Part shown: positions 24,512-34,733 of the stretch, in pieces
Position numbering within the stretch: the stretch's first letter is position 1
How the letters are laid out: every line of letters starts with the position of its first letter
Source of the DNA: Haematobia irritans
Taxonomy: Eukaryota; Arthropoda; Insecta; Diptera; Muscidae
Length of the DNA stretch: 64,000 nucleotides
Assembly: GCF_050003625.1 (NCBI RefSeq)
Contig: NC_134397.1
Location: forward strand, 67,182,669 to 67,246,668
Direction: 5' to 3'
Position numbers and translations under genes: made by a program
The notes under the pieces: generated by a model
Databases searched by the model: none
Told to the model about the DNA's origin: nothing
What the model saw: only the letters and a program-made list of their open reading frames with translations

Positions 24512-26979
24512 AAAACAAGTATATACAGCAGTAAATTCGGCCGGGCCGAATTTTAAATACCCACCACCATGAATCAAGTATAATAGTTTACTACGAAAAC
24601 TCTTCGTCGTAGTGGGTTACTTGATAATATATAGAATTGTAGGGGGTTTGATGACAAATATTCTCCCAAACGAGCCAGCTCCCGAAGACAAACTTTAAAG
24701 ATTCTACCTATGAAGGCCAGATAAGATTCTGGATTTATGAGAACCAATTTTGTTTGAGTTTTAGAGAAAATATAAACAAATCGTGTATATGTTGAAATTA
24801 CGCCTTGACTTAAAATCTTAAATCTGTAGATTTTTCCGCATTTATTTAAATACGATGAGTAAAATCTGGAACTTTTACTTTCAGTTTGAAGCAATTTTCA
24901 TGATCAGTGCGCCTCCTATACCCTTTTTTGAGAAAGCAAAGTTTTCTTTTGACACAAATTTTAGAGACAATCGTTGAATAAACGAAAACACTTTATAAGA
25001 AAAAGACATTTCGTTTGTCTAAAATTTTATTATAAATTACTAATTTCCAGCAAATCGGATAAAAACTAAGGATTCTAGAAGCCCAAGAAATAAAGCCGGG
25101 AGATCGGTGTATATGGGGGCTATACCAAAACATGGACCGATAGGCACCATTTGCTACTCACATATTTTTGATCTTAAAATACCTCCAGATTTTCAATTTC
25201 AAATAAATCGGCCAGAAAATATAGTCTCTAGACGCCCAAGAAGTAAAAATCGAGAGATCAGTCTATATAGGGGTTATACCAAAAAATGGACCGATATACC
25301 TCAATTTCGGCACTCTTATTTGTGGTCTAAAAATCCCTCTAGATTTCGAATTTCAGGCAAATCATGTAATAAATACAGTTTATTGTAGCTCAAGAATTTC
25401 AGGCAAAGCGGATGTTAAATATAGTTTCTAGAAGCCCAAGAAGCAAAATGGGAGATCGGTCTATATGGGGGCTATACCAAAAAATGGACCGATGGGCACC
25501 ATTTTCGGCACACCTTTTTATGGTCCCAAAAGAACTCTACATTTTCAATTTCAGAAAAATCGGATAGAAAATATAGTTTCTAGAATCCCAAGATCAGTCT
25601 CTATGTGGGCTATATCAAAACATGGACCGATGAGCACCATTTTCGGCATACCTTTTTATGGTCCTCAAATACCTCTAGATTTCCAATTTCAGGCTAATCG
25701 GATGGTAAATATAGTTTCTAGAAGCCCTAAAAGCAAAATCGGGATATCGGTCTATATGGGGGCTATACAAAAACATGGACCGATGAGAACCATTTTCGGC
25801 ACACCTTTTTATGGTCCTCAAATACCTCTATATTTGCAATTTCAGGCAAATTGGATAAAAACTACGGGTTTTGTAGGCCCAAGACTCTAAATCGGGAGGT
25901 TGGTTTATATGGGGGCTATATCAAAAAATGGACCTATGCGGACCATTTTCGACACACCTCTTTATGGTCCCAAAATACCTTTAGATTTTCAATTTCATAC
26001 AAATCGGATAGAAAATACTGTTTCTAGACGCGTAAGAAGAAAAATCGGGAGATCGGTCTATATGGGGGCTATACCAAAACATGGACCGATATGGACCATT
26101 TTCGACACACCTCTTTATAGTCCCACAATACCTCTAGATTTCCAATTTCAGGCAAATCGGATGGTAAATATAGTTTCTAGACGCCCAAGAAGCAAAATCG
26201 GGAGATCGGTCTATATGGGGGCTGTATCAAAACATGGACCGATGAGAACCATTTTCGGCACACCTTTTTATGGTCCTCAAATACCTCTATATATTCAATT
26301 TCAGGCAAATTGGATAAAAACTACGGGTTTTATAGGCCCAAGACTCCAAATCGGGAGGTTGGTTTATATGGGGGCTATATCAAAACATGGTCCTATGCGG
26401 ACCATTTTCGACACACCTCTTTATGGTCCTAAAATACCTCTAGATTTTCAATTTCAGACAAATCGGATAGAAAATACTGTTTCTAGACGCCTAAGAAGTA
26501 AAATCGGGAGATCGGTCTATATGGGGGCTATACTAAAACATGGACCGATACGGACCATTTTCGACACACCTCTTTATGGTCCCAAAATTCCTCTAGATTT
26601 CCAATTTGAGGCAAATCTGGTAAAAACTACGGTTTTTATAGGCCCAAGACCCCAAATCGGGAGGTCGGTTTATATGGGGACTATATCAAAACTTGGACCG
26701 ATATAGCCCATCTTCGAACTTGACCTGCCTGCAAACAAAAAACTAATCTGTGCCAAATTTCGGGACGATAGCGCCATTATTGAAGGCTGTAGAGTGATTA
26801 CAACAGACAGACAGACAGACAGACGGACAGACGGACATGCTTATATCGTCTTAGAATTTCTCCCTGATCAAGAATATATATACTTTATATAGTCGGAAAT
26901 CGATATTTCGATGTGTTACAAACGGAATGGCAAACTTATTATACCCCCGTCACCATTTTATGGTGGTGGGTATAAAAAC
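24512..26979 (+). mobile_element. Family C DINE-like element, complete, nested in E
   Basis: 5' AAAACAAGTATATACAGCAG, hairpin TTCGGCCGGGCCGAA, ACCCACCACCATGAA; about ten 153-bp monomers (core GGTCTATATGGGGGCTATAC, ATGGACCGAT); GACAGACAGACAGACAGACG at 26803-26835; TCTCCCTGATCAAGAATATA; 3' hairpin TACCCCCGTCACCATTTTAT with TGGTGGTGGGTATA. The TATATATTCTTGATCAGG stretch (minus strand) is the closest match to what I remember of Drosophila INE-1. A 268-codon repetitive frame (25900-26706) is a by-product of the period. Confidence 0.93.
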
Positions 26980-26989
26980 AATTGGTGTT

Positions 26990-27063
26990 CGGTCGGAGCA
27001 GGGATTGAACCCACGACCCTTTGCATGCACGGCAGACATGCTAACCACTGCTCCACGTTGCCA
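26990..27063 (-). repeat. tRNA-like module inside element E (copy 1, inner)
   Basis: On the minus strand GGAGCAGTGGTTAGCATG (A-box-like) and GGGTCGTGGGTTCAATCC (B-box-like) are spaced as in a tRNA gene. It matches the head of the SINE at 32593-32914. Mutations and lack of an acceptor stem argue against a functional tRNA. Confidence 0.75.
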
Positions 27064-27182
27064 ACACATGTATGTTTCTGTTAAATAATGTTATGTTTGC
27101 ATGGGCTCGTGGGCGCTGCAAACTATGCTATATAAATGTAACATATAACGATAATTGTCTACTGGTGACTATAACAGCTACG

Positions 27183-27248
27183 TAGCCCAGTGGTAGTGTG
27201 TTGGCTTACAAACTGTATGGTCCTCGGTTCGATTCTCCGTCCAGGCGA
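27183..27248 (+). repeat. Second tRNA-like module inside element E (copy 1)
   Basis: TAGCCCAGTGGTAGTGTG (A box) and CTCGGTTCGATTCTCCG (B box) about 45 bp apart. A different tRNA origin from the neighbouring module. The same module is at 28388-28455 in copy 2, and a partial one is at 57786-57838. Confidence 0.75.
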
Positions 27249-27553
27249 AAGGTAAAATTAAAAAAATATATAAAATTGAATAATTTCTTCAACATTATTT
27301 GTATTACAGAAAAAGGTGCCAAGAACTAAAAATATTCGTGGAAGTGAAAAATATGTTAGGGAATGAGCACAATCGTCTATGGGGAATATTCTTCCAAGCA
27401 TATAATATTTTTGGGCTCAAAATGCTTCCAAACATATAATATGTTCACATTAAACAAACCTATTAATGTTTCGGCAGTATCCAATAATATATGTGCTTCC
27501 TGCAAAATATGTTTGGAACATATGTTAAATAGGCGATTTTTTTTTTGAGGGTG

Positions 27554-28100
27554 CTTAGACCACATACCAAATTTCAACCGGATCGGATGAACTTTGCTCC
27601 TCCAAGAGGCTTCGGAGGTCAATTCTGGGGATGGGTTTATATGGGGGATTTATATAAATATAGGCCGATATGAGGAATTATTGCATGGTTGGTAGAGACC
27701 ATATGAATCTTAATCGAGCTGCCACTTTAACCTAGAGACCATATCCTTACATCACGTATCAAATTTCAACCGGATCGGATGAATTTTGCTATTCCCAGAG
27801 GATCCGCAAGCCAAATCTAGTGATCTAGTGATGATAGTATAGCTCCCATATAGGCTATACGTAAAAGTGGTCCGATGTGGTCAATTTGGAACACCGTCCG
27901 ACCTACATCAATAATAACTATTTGTGCCAAGTGTCAAGTCGACAGCTTCTACTTTCGTTCGAAAGTGAACGTGATTGCAACAGACGGACGGACATCGCTT
28001 GATCGACTCATAATTTCACCACGGCCCGGTATATATATACTTTTTGGGGTCTTAGACCAATACTTCGATGTGGTACAAACGGAATGAATTTCAGGCCCTA
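27554..28100 (+). mobile_element. Family B element, right part after E insertion
   Basis: Continuation of the B element from 23153: ACCAAATTTCAACCGGATCG, GACGGACGGACATCGC, CGACTCATAATTTCACCACG and TACAAACGGAATGA, where the 3' hairpin is replaced by a few bases of family C (ATTTCAGGC) before E copy 2 begins. Confidence 0.8.
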
Positions 28101-28387
28101 CACCCTCAAAAAAAAAATCGCTTCTTTAACATATGTTCCAAACATATTTTGCAGGAAGCACATATATTATTGGATACTGCCGAAACATTAATATGTTTGG
28201 AAGCATTTTGAGCCCAAAAATATTATATGTTTGGAAGAATTTTTCCCAAAGACGATTGTGCTCATTGCCTAACATACTCGTAATTTTCACTTCCACGAAA
28301 TATTTTAGTTCTTGGCACCTTTTTCTGTAATAAAAATAATGCTGAAGAAATTATTCACTATTATAATTTTTTTAAATTTTACCTTTC

Positions 28388-28455
28388 GCCTGCACGGAGA
28401 ATCGAACCGAGGACCATACAGTTTGTAAGCCAACACACTATCCACTGGGCTACGT
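28388..28455 (-). repeat. tRNA-like module (second type) in E copy 2
   Basis: Minus strand TAGCCCAGTGGATAGTGTG and CCTCGGTTCGATTCTCCG. Better A-box match than the copy at 27183. Confidence 0.75.
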
Positions 28456-28573
28456 AGCTGTTATAGTCACCAGTAGATAATTATCGCTATAAGTTACATT
28501 TATATAGCATAGATTGCAGCGCCCACGAGCCCATGCAAACATAACATTATTTAACAGAAACATACATTTGTTT

Positions 28574-28650
28574 GCCACGTGGAGCAGTGGTTAGCATGTC
28601 TGCCTTGCATGCAAAGGGTCGTGGGTTCAATGCCTGCTCCGACCGAACAC
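28574..28650 (+). repeat. tRNA-like module (SINE-head type) in E copy 2
   Basis: GGAGCAGTGGTTAGCATG and GGGTCGTGGGTTCAATGCC followed by a T-run. Same module as the SINE heads at 32850-32914, 49120-49180 and 50318-50380. Confidence 0.75.
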
Positions 28651-29392
28651 TTTTTTTTTAATTTACACATTTATATTCATACTATATTAAATTTTTATAA
28701 TGAAACTTCGAAATGTGGGTTATTAATCATTTTACTGTCCCAACTCTAAAAAGAGTATAGTGCCCTTTCGTTATTTTTATGGAGACCCCTGATTTCTTTT
28801 AACGAACCAAGAAAAAAATTGTGTCCATAATGCCAAAATGATAAACAAAACACATGTCTACATATACATAAAATGCTGCTCTCAAGGCGAAAACATATGC
28901 TGTTTGTTCTTCAAATGTCTATTCTCTTGGTTCCGAATGTCTCTTCTCTTTATTCAAATTAAATAATATTTAGACTTAAGCATATCAAATGTTTGGCCTT
29001 ATCATAAAACAGTTTTCCGAAACAACATAAAAGCGGTTTCATAGAAATTGTTCTCTTTTGATTCTTTCGCTGTGTTATGTTGATATCTTTCGTCAACTCT
29101 CCCGGTTTCCATCTCTATTTCTTTCTCTATACTATCTTTGTCGCTTTGAATAAAATATCACAACATATGTATGTTTAGTCGAAATTTGTAAATTTGTATA
29201 TGTTTGCATTCACACATATGATTTTTATGAAACATTTATGAAACATAACATATTAACATAGATGTCCCAAACATTTAGTGTTAGTTTAGGAACATTACAT
29301 GTTTTCACTTAAATATATTATGTTTCAAAATTGTGCCCGAAACACATGTTGTTTATATCGGAACATATTAAAAACATATTTTTCTAACAGTG

Positions 29393-29950
29393 TAGAAGTT
29401 AAATCAGGAGATAGGTCTATATTGGGGCTATACCAAAACGTGGACCGATATTCATCATATTCACCATAACCCGTTGTGGACCTAAACTACTTTTACATTT
29501 TGAATTTCAGCAAAATCGGATGAAAATTGGGATGTATATACGCTCAAGAAGTCGAATTGGGAGATCGTTCTATAAGGGGGTTGTAGCAAGAGGTGGACTG
29601 ATATACACCATATGCGGCACACCACTTAGTGGACCTCAAATTCAGCATTGAAATTGCGGCGTATAGGTACTTAGACCCCAACTCGGAGGGATCGGTTTAT
29701 ATGGGAACTATATCAAAACCTGGACCGATATAACCCATCTTCGAACTTGGTCTGCGTGCTGACAAAAGACGAATCTGTGCTAAATTTCAGGACAATACCG
29801 TCTTTGTTGAAGGCTGTAGCGTGAAAACAACAGACAGACGGACATGCTTATATCGTCTGAAAATTTCTCCCTTTATATAGTCGGAAATCGATATTTCGAT
29901 GTGTTACAAACGGAATATCAAACTTATTATACCCACCACCATAGAATGGT
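29393..29950 (+). mobile_element. Family C element, 3' part
   Basis: Plus orientation C monomers (GGTCTATATTGGGGCTATAC), short microsatellite ACAGACAGACGGACATGC, then ATATTTCGATGTGTTACAAA and the terminal hairpin. It ends in a shared palindrome with the following inverted C element. Confidence 0.85.
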
Positions 29951-30020
29951 GACGGGGGTATAATAAGTTTGTCATTCCGTTTGTAACACATCGAAATATC
30001 GATTTCCGACTATATAAAGT
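29871..30020. repeat. 150-bp palindrome at a C-C tail-to-tail junction
   Basis: CTTTATATAGTCGG (29871-29884) pairs with CCGACTATATAAAG (30007-30020). The arms, about 65 bp each, contain GTGTTACAAACGG / CCGTTTGTAACAC and AACTTATTATACCC / GGGTATAATAAGTTTG, with few mismatches and a loop of about 20 bp. It forms because two C elements meet by their 3' ends. Confidence 0.9.
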
Positions 30021-31636
30021 ATATATATTCTTGATCAGGGAGGAATTCTAAGACGATATAACGATGTCCGTCTGTCCGTCTGTCTGTCTGTCTGTTGTAA
30101 TCACGCTACAGTCTTCAATAATGAAGCAATCGTGCTGAAATTTTGCACAAACTCGTCTTTTGTCTGCAGGCAGGTCAAGTTCGAAGATGGGCTATATCGG
30201 TCCAGGTTTTGATATAGTCCCCATATAAACCGACCTCCCGATTTGGGGTCTTGGGCTTATAGAAATCGTAGTTTTTATCCAATTTGCCTGAAATTTGAAA
30301 TCTAGAGGTATTTTATGATCATAAAAAGGTGTGCCAAAAATGGTGAGTATCGGTCCATGTTTTGGTATAGCCCCATATAGACCGATCTCCCGATTTTACT
30401 TGTTGGGCTTATAGAAACCGCAGTTTTTATTCAATTTATCTGAAATTGGAAATCTAGAGGTATTGTAGGACCACAAATACGTGTGCCAAAAATTGTGAGT
30501 ATCGGTCCATATTTTGGAATAGCCCCCATATAGACCGATCTCCCGATTTTACTTCTTGGGCTTATAGAAACCGTAGTTTTTATTCAATTTATCTGAAATT
30601 GGAAATCTAGAGGTATTGTAGGACCACAAATACGTGTGCCAAAAATTGTGAGTATTGGTCCATATTTTGGTATAGCCCCTATATAGACCGATCTCCCGAT
30701 TTTACTTCTTGGGCTTATAGAAACCGCAGTTTTTATTCAATTTACCTGAAATTGGACATCTAGAGGTATTGTAGGACCACAAATACGTGTGCCAAAAATT
30801 GTGAGTATCGGTCCATGTTTTGGTATGGTCCCCATATAAAACGACCTCCCGATTTGGGGTCTTGGGCTTATAGAAACCGTAGTTTTTATCCAATTTGTCT
30901 GAAATTGGAAATCTAGAGGTATTTTAGGACCATAAAGAGGTGTGCCCGAAATGGTGAGTATCGGTCCATATTTTGGTATAGCCCCCATATAGACCGATTT
31001 CCCGATTTTACTTCTTGGGCTTCTAGAATCCGAAGTTTTTATCCTATTTGCCTGAAATTGGAAATCTAGAGGTATTTTCGGGTCATAAAGAGGTGTGCCG
31101 AAAACGGTGAGTATCGGTCCATATTTTAGTATAGCCCCCATAAGAACTCCTTGGGTTTCTAGAAACCGTAGTTTTTATCTGATTTGCCTGAAATTGTAAA
31201 TATTCTGTTATTTTAGGCTCACAAAAACGTGTATCGGATTAAGTTTTTATCGGTCCATTTGGTAATGGGTCCATATAGACCGACTTCACTTCTTGAGGGT
31301 TAGAAGGAGCACTGATCATGAAAATTGCTTGAAACTCAATGTAAAATTTCCAGATTTTACTTCTACAGATTTAAGATTTCAAATCAATAACGTCTTGATT
31401 TATAATTTTCTTCCACACTTACAAGAGATGTTAATGATTCCTCTAAAACTCAAACAAAAATGGTTCTTATAAATCCTGAATCTGATATAGTCCTCATAGG
31501 TGAAATCTTTAAATTTATCTTCGGGAAGTGTCCTCAAGCCCTCCTAAAATTTCAACGGAAACCCTAATATTTGGTTCATGGTGGTGGGTATTTAAGATTC
31601 GGCCTGGCCGAACTTACTGCTGTATATACTTGTTTC
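29932..31636 (-). mobile_element. Family C DINE-like element, complete
   Basis: Minus orientation: 3' GTGACGGGGGTATAATAAG, GTCCGTCTGTCCGTCTGTCT at 30067-30086, seven or more 153-bp monomers (minus core GGTCTATATGGGGGCTATAC), 5' ATGGTGGTGGGTATTTAAGA, hairpin and GCTGTATATACTTGTTT at 31618-31634. Monomers at 30440-30800 are near identical. Confidence 0.92.
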
Positions 31637-32014
31637 ATTATTATTTATTATTATATAATTATTTATTATGTCCTGCAAAAAAATATCTTATAATTAAAGT
31701 GCAGGAAACGTATCCATAATGATGTATTTTAAAATAAGTAAGGTATTTTAAAGTAAGAAAACGTAAAACTATAACAAAATTGATATTATTATATGGGTTT
31801 TAGCAGAAGATTTTAAATGACAAAAAAAAAAATAATAAATTAGAACTACAACAAATGTGATAGGAAAATTAATTGCAAAACGATGTAACATGAAAAACAA
31901 TAAGGACAATTGGGAAAATAAAAATATAAATATAAATACAAATTGATCGTTATTTATTTAAAAACCAAAAATAAATAAATATCTTTGGCTATTCATTAAC
32001 GTGACACACTAAAA
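31637..32014. other. AT-rich spacer, no feature
   Basis: Very AT-rich (ATTATTATTTATTATTATAT), no repeat partner seen and no coding frame of interest. Confidence 0.5.
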
Positions 32015-32082
32015 ATGTTGAATAACGAAAATTTGAAATTTACTGAGCTGCTGGTTAGTTGTAAACTGTTTGGTAGTGAATT

Positions 32083-33386
32083 CTAGAGACGAGCACTATT
32101 TATAAAAAATTGCCATTCCGAGACTAAGCTCGAAAGTCTAAAAGGCATAATCCTTCTGCCCCTGTTTGACCTTGCTAAAACCAACCTTTGATACAAGTAT
32201 GAGGGATGTCCCGTATATATGATCTTGTGTAAAAATATCAGGGTTCTAATAGATATAAATTCCTCAAGCGATACCCCAAACAATGCATCCCTGTATTCTG
32301 AAACCGAGTCATAGTGTCGCAAACCATAAACATATCGTATGATGTTATTATAAAGACAATTTAGACTTACTGTTAGCATCACAACTCGAGAACAGTTCAC
32401 ATCCATAAAGCAGTCCCGGGATAATATATGACTTGACCAGAAGCGACCGAATAACCTGAGGGATAAATGATTGTGTGGCCCATAACGTACGCAGTTTCTG
32501 ATAAGTTTGGCCAACAACAGCGTTTAAATGATTCGACCATGTAAGCTTGTCATTGAAAATCACACCGAAATTCTTAGCTCGAGCCACAAGGTTAGGTTAG
32601 GTTAGGTTAGGTTAAGTGGCAGCCCGATGTATCACCACATTGGTGAACTTCTCTCTTATCACTGAGTGCTGCCCGATTCCATGTTAAGCTCAATGACAAG
32701 GGACCTCCTTTTTATAGCCGAGTCCGAACGGCGTTCCACATTGCAGTGAAACCACTTAGAGAAGTTTTGAAACCCTCAGAAATGTCACCAGCATTACTGA
32801 GGTGAGATAATCCACCGCTGAAAACTTTTTTTTTTTTGGTGTTCGGTCGAAGCAGGAATCGAACCCACGACCTTGTGTATGCAAGGCGGGCATGCTAACC
32901 ATTGCACCACGGTGGCTCGAGCCACAAGGTCTATAGGCTGTTTATTTATATGAACGACTACATCTGTTGTATCCCTATTAGTCCTCTTGCTAATTCTAAG
33001 GAACTTTGTCTTGTTTGAATTTAAACAGATACCATTTGCCATGGCCCAAGTCCAAACGTTAGCCAAATCATCATTAACCATGTCAATAGTCCCCCCAACA
33101 TTATCCATATCGTAGCCAATATAGAGCTGGACATCGTCCGCATACATGTATATCTGACAGTGTTGTATAATCCGTGGGAGATCGTTTGTATACATAGTGA
33201 ACAGCAGCGGGCCTAGTATTGATCCTTGTGGCACCCCTCGTGAAATATGCCGAGGAGAAGAAACTTCATTATCAATGTAGACATTTTGTGTCCTGTACGA
33301 AACATAGCTGTGAATAAGTCGTGAAACAGAGGACGAAAACTTAAAGAAATGACGCAACTTCGAACAGAGCACAGAATGATTAACAA
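32083..33386 (-). pseudogene. LINE reverse transcriptase fragment (interrupted)
   Basis: Target-primed reverse transcriptase remnant. Reading from 33386 leftwards: RT motif SRGVPQGSILGPLLF (about 33200-33250), the catalytic box MYADDVQLYIG (YADD at 33133-33144), NGICLNSNKTKFLRIS, then the frame runs into a SINE at 32914. After the SINE it resumes with ARAKNFGVIFNDKLTWSNHL (from about 32587) and thumb-like sequence. Near 32365 a frameshift moves to the frame containing LFGVSLEEFISIRTLIFLHK and ends SEWQFFINSARL at 32083, a C-terminal pattern common in Jockey-superfamily LINEs. Endonuclease domain absent. Clade assignment is from memory and only approximate. Confidence 0.88.
32593..32914 (-). 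mobile_element. tRNA-derived SINE with (TTAGG)n-type tail, inserted in LINE
   Basis: Minus-strand SINE. Head: GTGGTGCAATGGTTAGCATG (A box) and GGTCGTGGGTTCGATTCC (B box), at the right end. Middle: TAATGCTGGTGACATTTCTG, GGTTTCACTGCAATGTGG, CGGCTATAAAAAGGAGGTCC. Tail: CATCGGGCTGCCACTTAACC then repeated TAACC units at the left (32593-32614). Flanking 16-bp direct repeat GCTCGAGCCACAAGGT (32577-32592 and 32915-32930) is the target duplication. Transcribed by Pol III if active; needs a LINE partner. Confidence 0.93.
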
Positions 33387-33456
33387 ATTAAATAGCTCTT
33401 AACGGGAAATTTAAATATTTGGAAACAAATGTTTATATATTTAATTAGGGTTGAAA
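33385..33456 (+). repeat. 72-bp direct duplication, copy 1
   Basis: TTAAATAGCTCTTAACGGG and following bases recur at 34662-34733 with few differences. Confidence 0.85.
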
Positions 33457-33489
33457 AAACAAATTTTCGTTATTCAACATGTATCGAAG

Positions 33490-33840
33490 GCTTTCGAGTG
33501 ATCCAATGGAACTCGAAGGGTCTCCTTATTACTGTCCAAATTATCTCTTATATCCTCCGTTACATTTACTAGTGCAGTTGTGCAGCTGTGATTTGGATGA
33601 AATCCTAACAGCACATCGGTCAATGGAGCCTTGTCTATGGAGGTCCTTTCTCCGATAAAATATCGAAAAATAAATTACTGGATCTTTGTCTAGATGCCAT
33701 CCCCAGTCTTCCCTGAAAATTTCAAACAAATTGGAGATGTTCGGTTCAATTTTCAAAAAGTCTGGCAAGGGGTAGGGGGAAGGGGATTTACTTTTGTTTC
33801 CCGACCTAGAACGATTCCTCATAAATTCGACATACATAAC
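33490..33840. mobile_element. Degenerate DINE-like repeat J, copy 2
   Basis: Resembles the unit at 54400-54660: GGATCTTTGTCTAGATG.CATCC, CCCTGAAAATTTCAAACAAAT and TTTCAAAAAGTCTG both occur there. No ends preserved. Confidence 0.5.
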
Positions 33841-34400
33841 TGAAACAATTTACTATATAAACTTTTCCATGTGTTAATGCATATTTGATTGATTGGGGGA
33901 CCAAATCCCTTATTACACAGTTGTACTAAAAAAGTTAGCTTTTCGATAAGTATATGGTGCTTAAAAATACAACCTAGATTTTTTTACAAATCTTTAATAA
34001 TCGAATCTTCAAACAGCTTTGCATTTTTCAAAATCAATGTTCATATTTTCAAGTAATATTCCCCCCAAAAAGTCGTTACTTTACTAAATCAAATCCTCAA
34101 TGGTTCAAATGGTGTTGTAGATACCATCCACAAGTTCATTTATCTGGCATTCATTTGTGGACTCTATTGTGAAAGCACCCCTCTCTCAAATCGGCTGCTT
34201 ATCAAAGAAATAACATCGTCAACACACAACAAAAACACACCCACACACAATGCTTGCCGATAGATAACACCGGGTAACGCAGAACAACACAATGTTCTAA
34301 CAATTGAAGGCACTATGCCAAAGCAGTTCTTAACAAACGCTGCAATGAAACGGTTGTCTAAGCGGAAGAGCCATTACAGAGCCACAATAACTAACCACAA

Positions 34401-34460
34401 TAAAACGGTATAAAAGAAAAATTCTGCTAACAACATAAATTCTTAACACTTCAATATAAA
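34401..34460 (+). promoter_or_regulatory. Possible Pol II core promoter (TATA box)
   Basis: ACGGTATAAAAGAAAAAT with TATAAAAG at 34409-34416. Downstream is a long A-rich stretch (34470-34660) like a fly 5' leader and a possible splice donor AAG|GTAAAC at 34866-34874. No matching downstream exon could be identified within the window. Weak proposal. Confidence 0.25.
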
Positions 34461-34661
34461 TTGGAAAAGTAAACAATCAATAAAAAACAAAAATCAATCA
34501 TATATAATTATTAGCAAAAAAAAAAAGATAAACAAACGATAGAGGAAAATAATAACAAAAAAAATATTTAGTTAAAATTTTTGTGAAGTGCAATAAAGCA
34601 AAAAATAATGTGAATGCAATTCAAAACAAAAAAAAAAAAAATAAATAAATAAATAAATAAA

Positions 34662-34733
34662 AAATTAAATAGCTCTTAACGGGAAATTTAAATATTTGGA
34701 AAAAAATGTTTATAAATTTAATTAGTGTTGAAA
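34662..34733 (+). repeat. 72-bp direct duplication, copy 2
   Basis: Second copy of 33385-33456, preceded here by an AAAT-rich tract (34640-34662). Confidence 0.85.

Larger units (their letters stand above)
23154..27553 (+). mobile_element. DNA element E, copy 1, split by a nested family C element
   Basis: Starts CACTGTTGGAAAAATATG and ends ATTTTTTTTTTGAGGGTG. Outer parts (23154-24511 and 26980-27553) align in order with the intact inverse copy at 28101-29392, and the 2.47 kb between them is a family C element. Subterminal zones are crowded with ACATATGTT / AACATATATGTTTGG-type palindromic motifs, likely transposase sites (inference). It contains two tRNA-like modules (26990-27063 minus, 27183-27248 plus). 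No transposase. It was itself inserted into a B element. Confidence 0.85.
28101..29392 (-). mobile_element. DNA element E, copy 2, intact 1.29 kb
   Basis: Inverse of copy 1: left end CACCCTCAAAAAAAAAATCG, right end AAAACATATTTTTCTAACAG plus TG. Flanked by TA on both sides (28099-28100 and 29393-29394). Holds the same two tRNA-like modules and the same palindromic ACATATGTT clusters near both ends. It serves as the reference for the uninterrupted structure of copy 1. Confidence 0.85.
32015..33386 (-). mobile_element. Non-LTR retrotransposon (Jockey/CR1-like LINE), 5'-truncated, split by SINE
   Basis: Minus-strand LINE fragment covering the reverse transcriptase palm through the C-terminal end and a short 3' untranslated part. 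A 322-bp SINE is inserted at 32593-32914 with a 16-bp duplication. The 5' boundary abuts a 72-bp sequence that recurs at 34662; the 3' boundary lies near a 21-bp inverted repeat also found at 33460-33480. Confidence 0.85.

Noticed and set aside
25900..26706. 268-codon open frame (YMGAISK repeats) as a gene
   Set aside because: Same explanation: stop-free 153-bp family C monomers.
28574..28650. Functional tRNA genes
   Set aside because: A and B boxes are present, but acceptor stems do not pair convincingly, modules lie in repeats with A/T tails, and the same head is found in SINEs.
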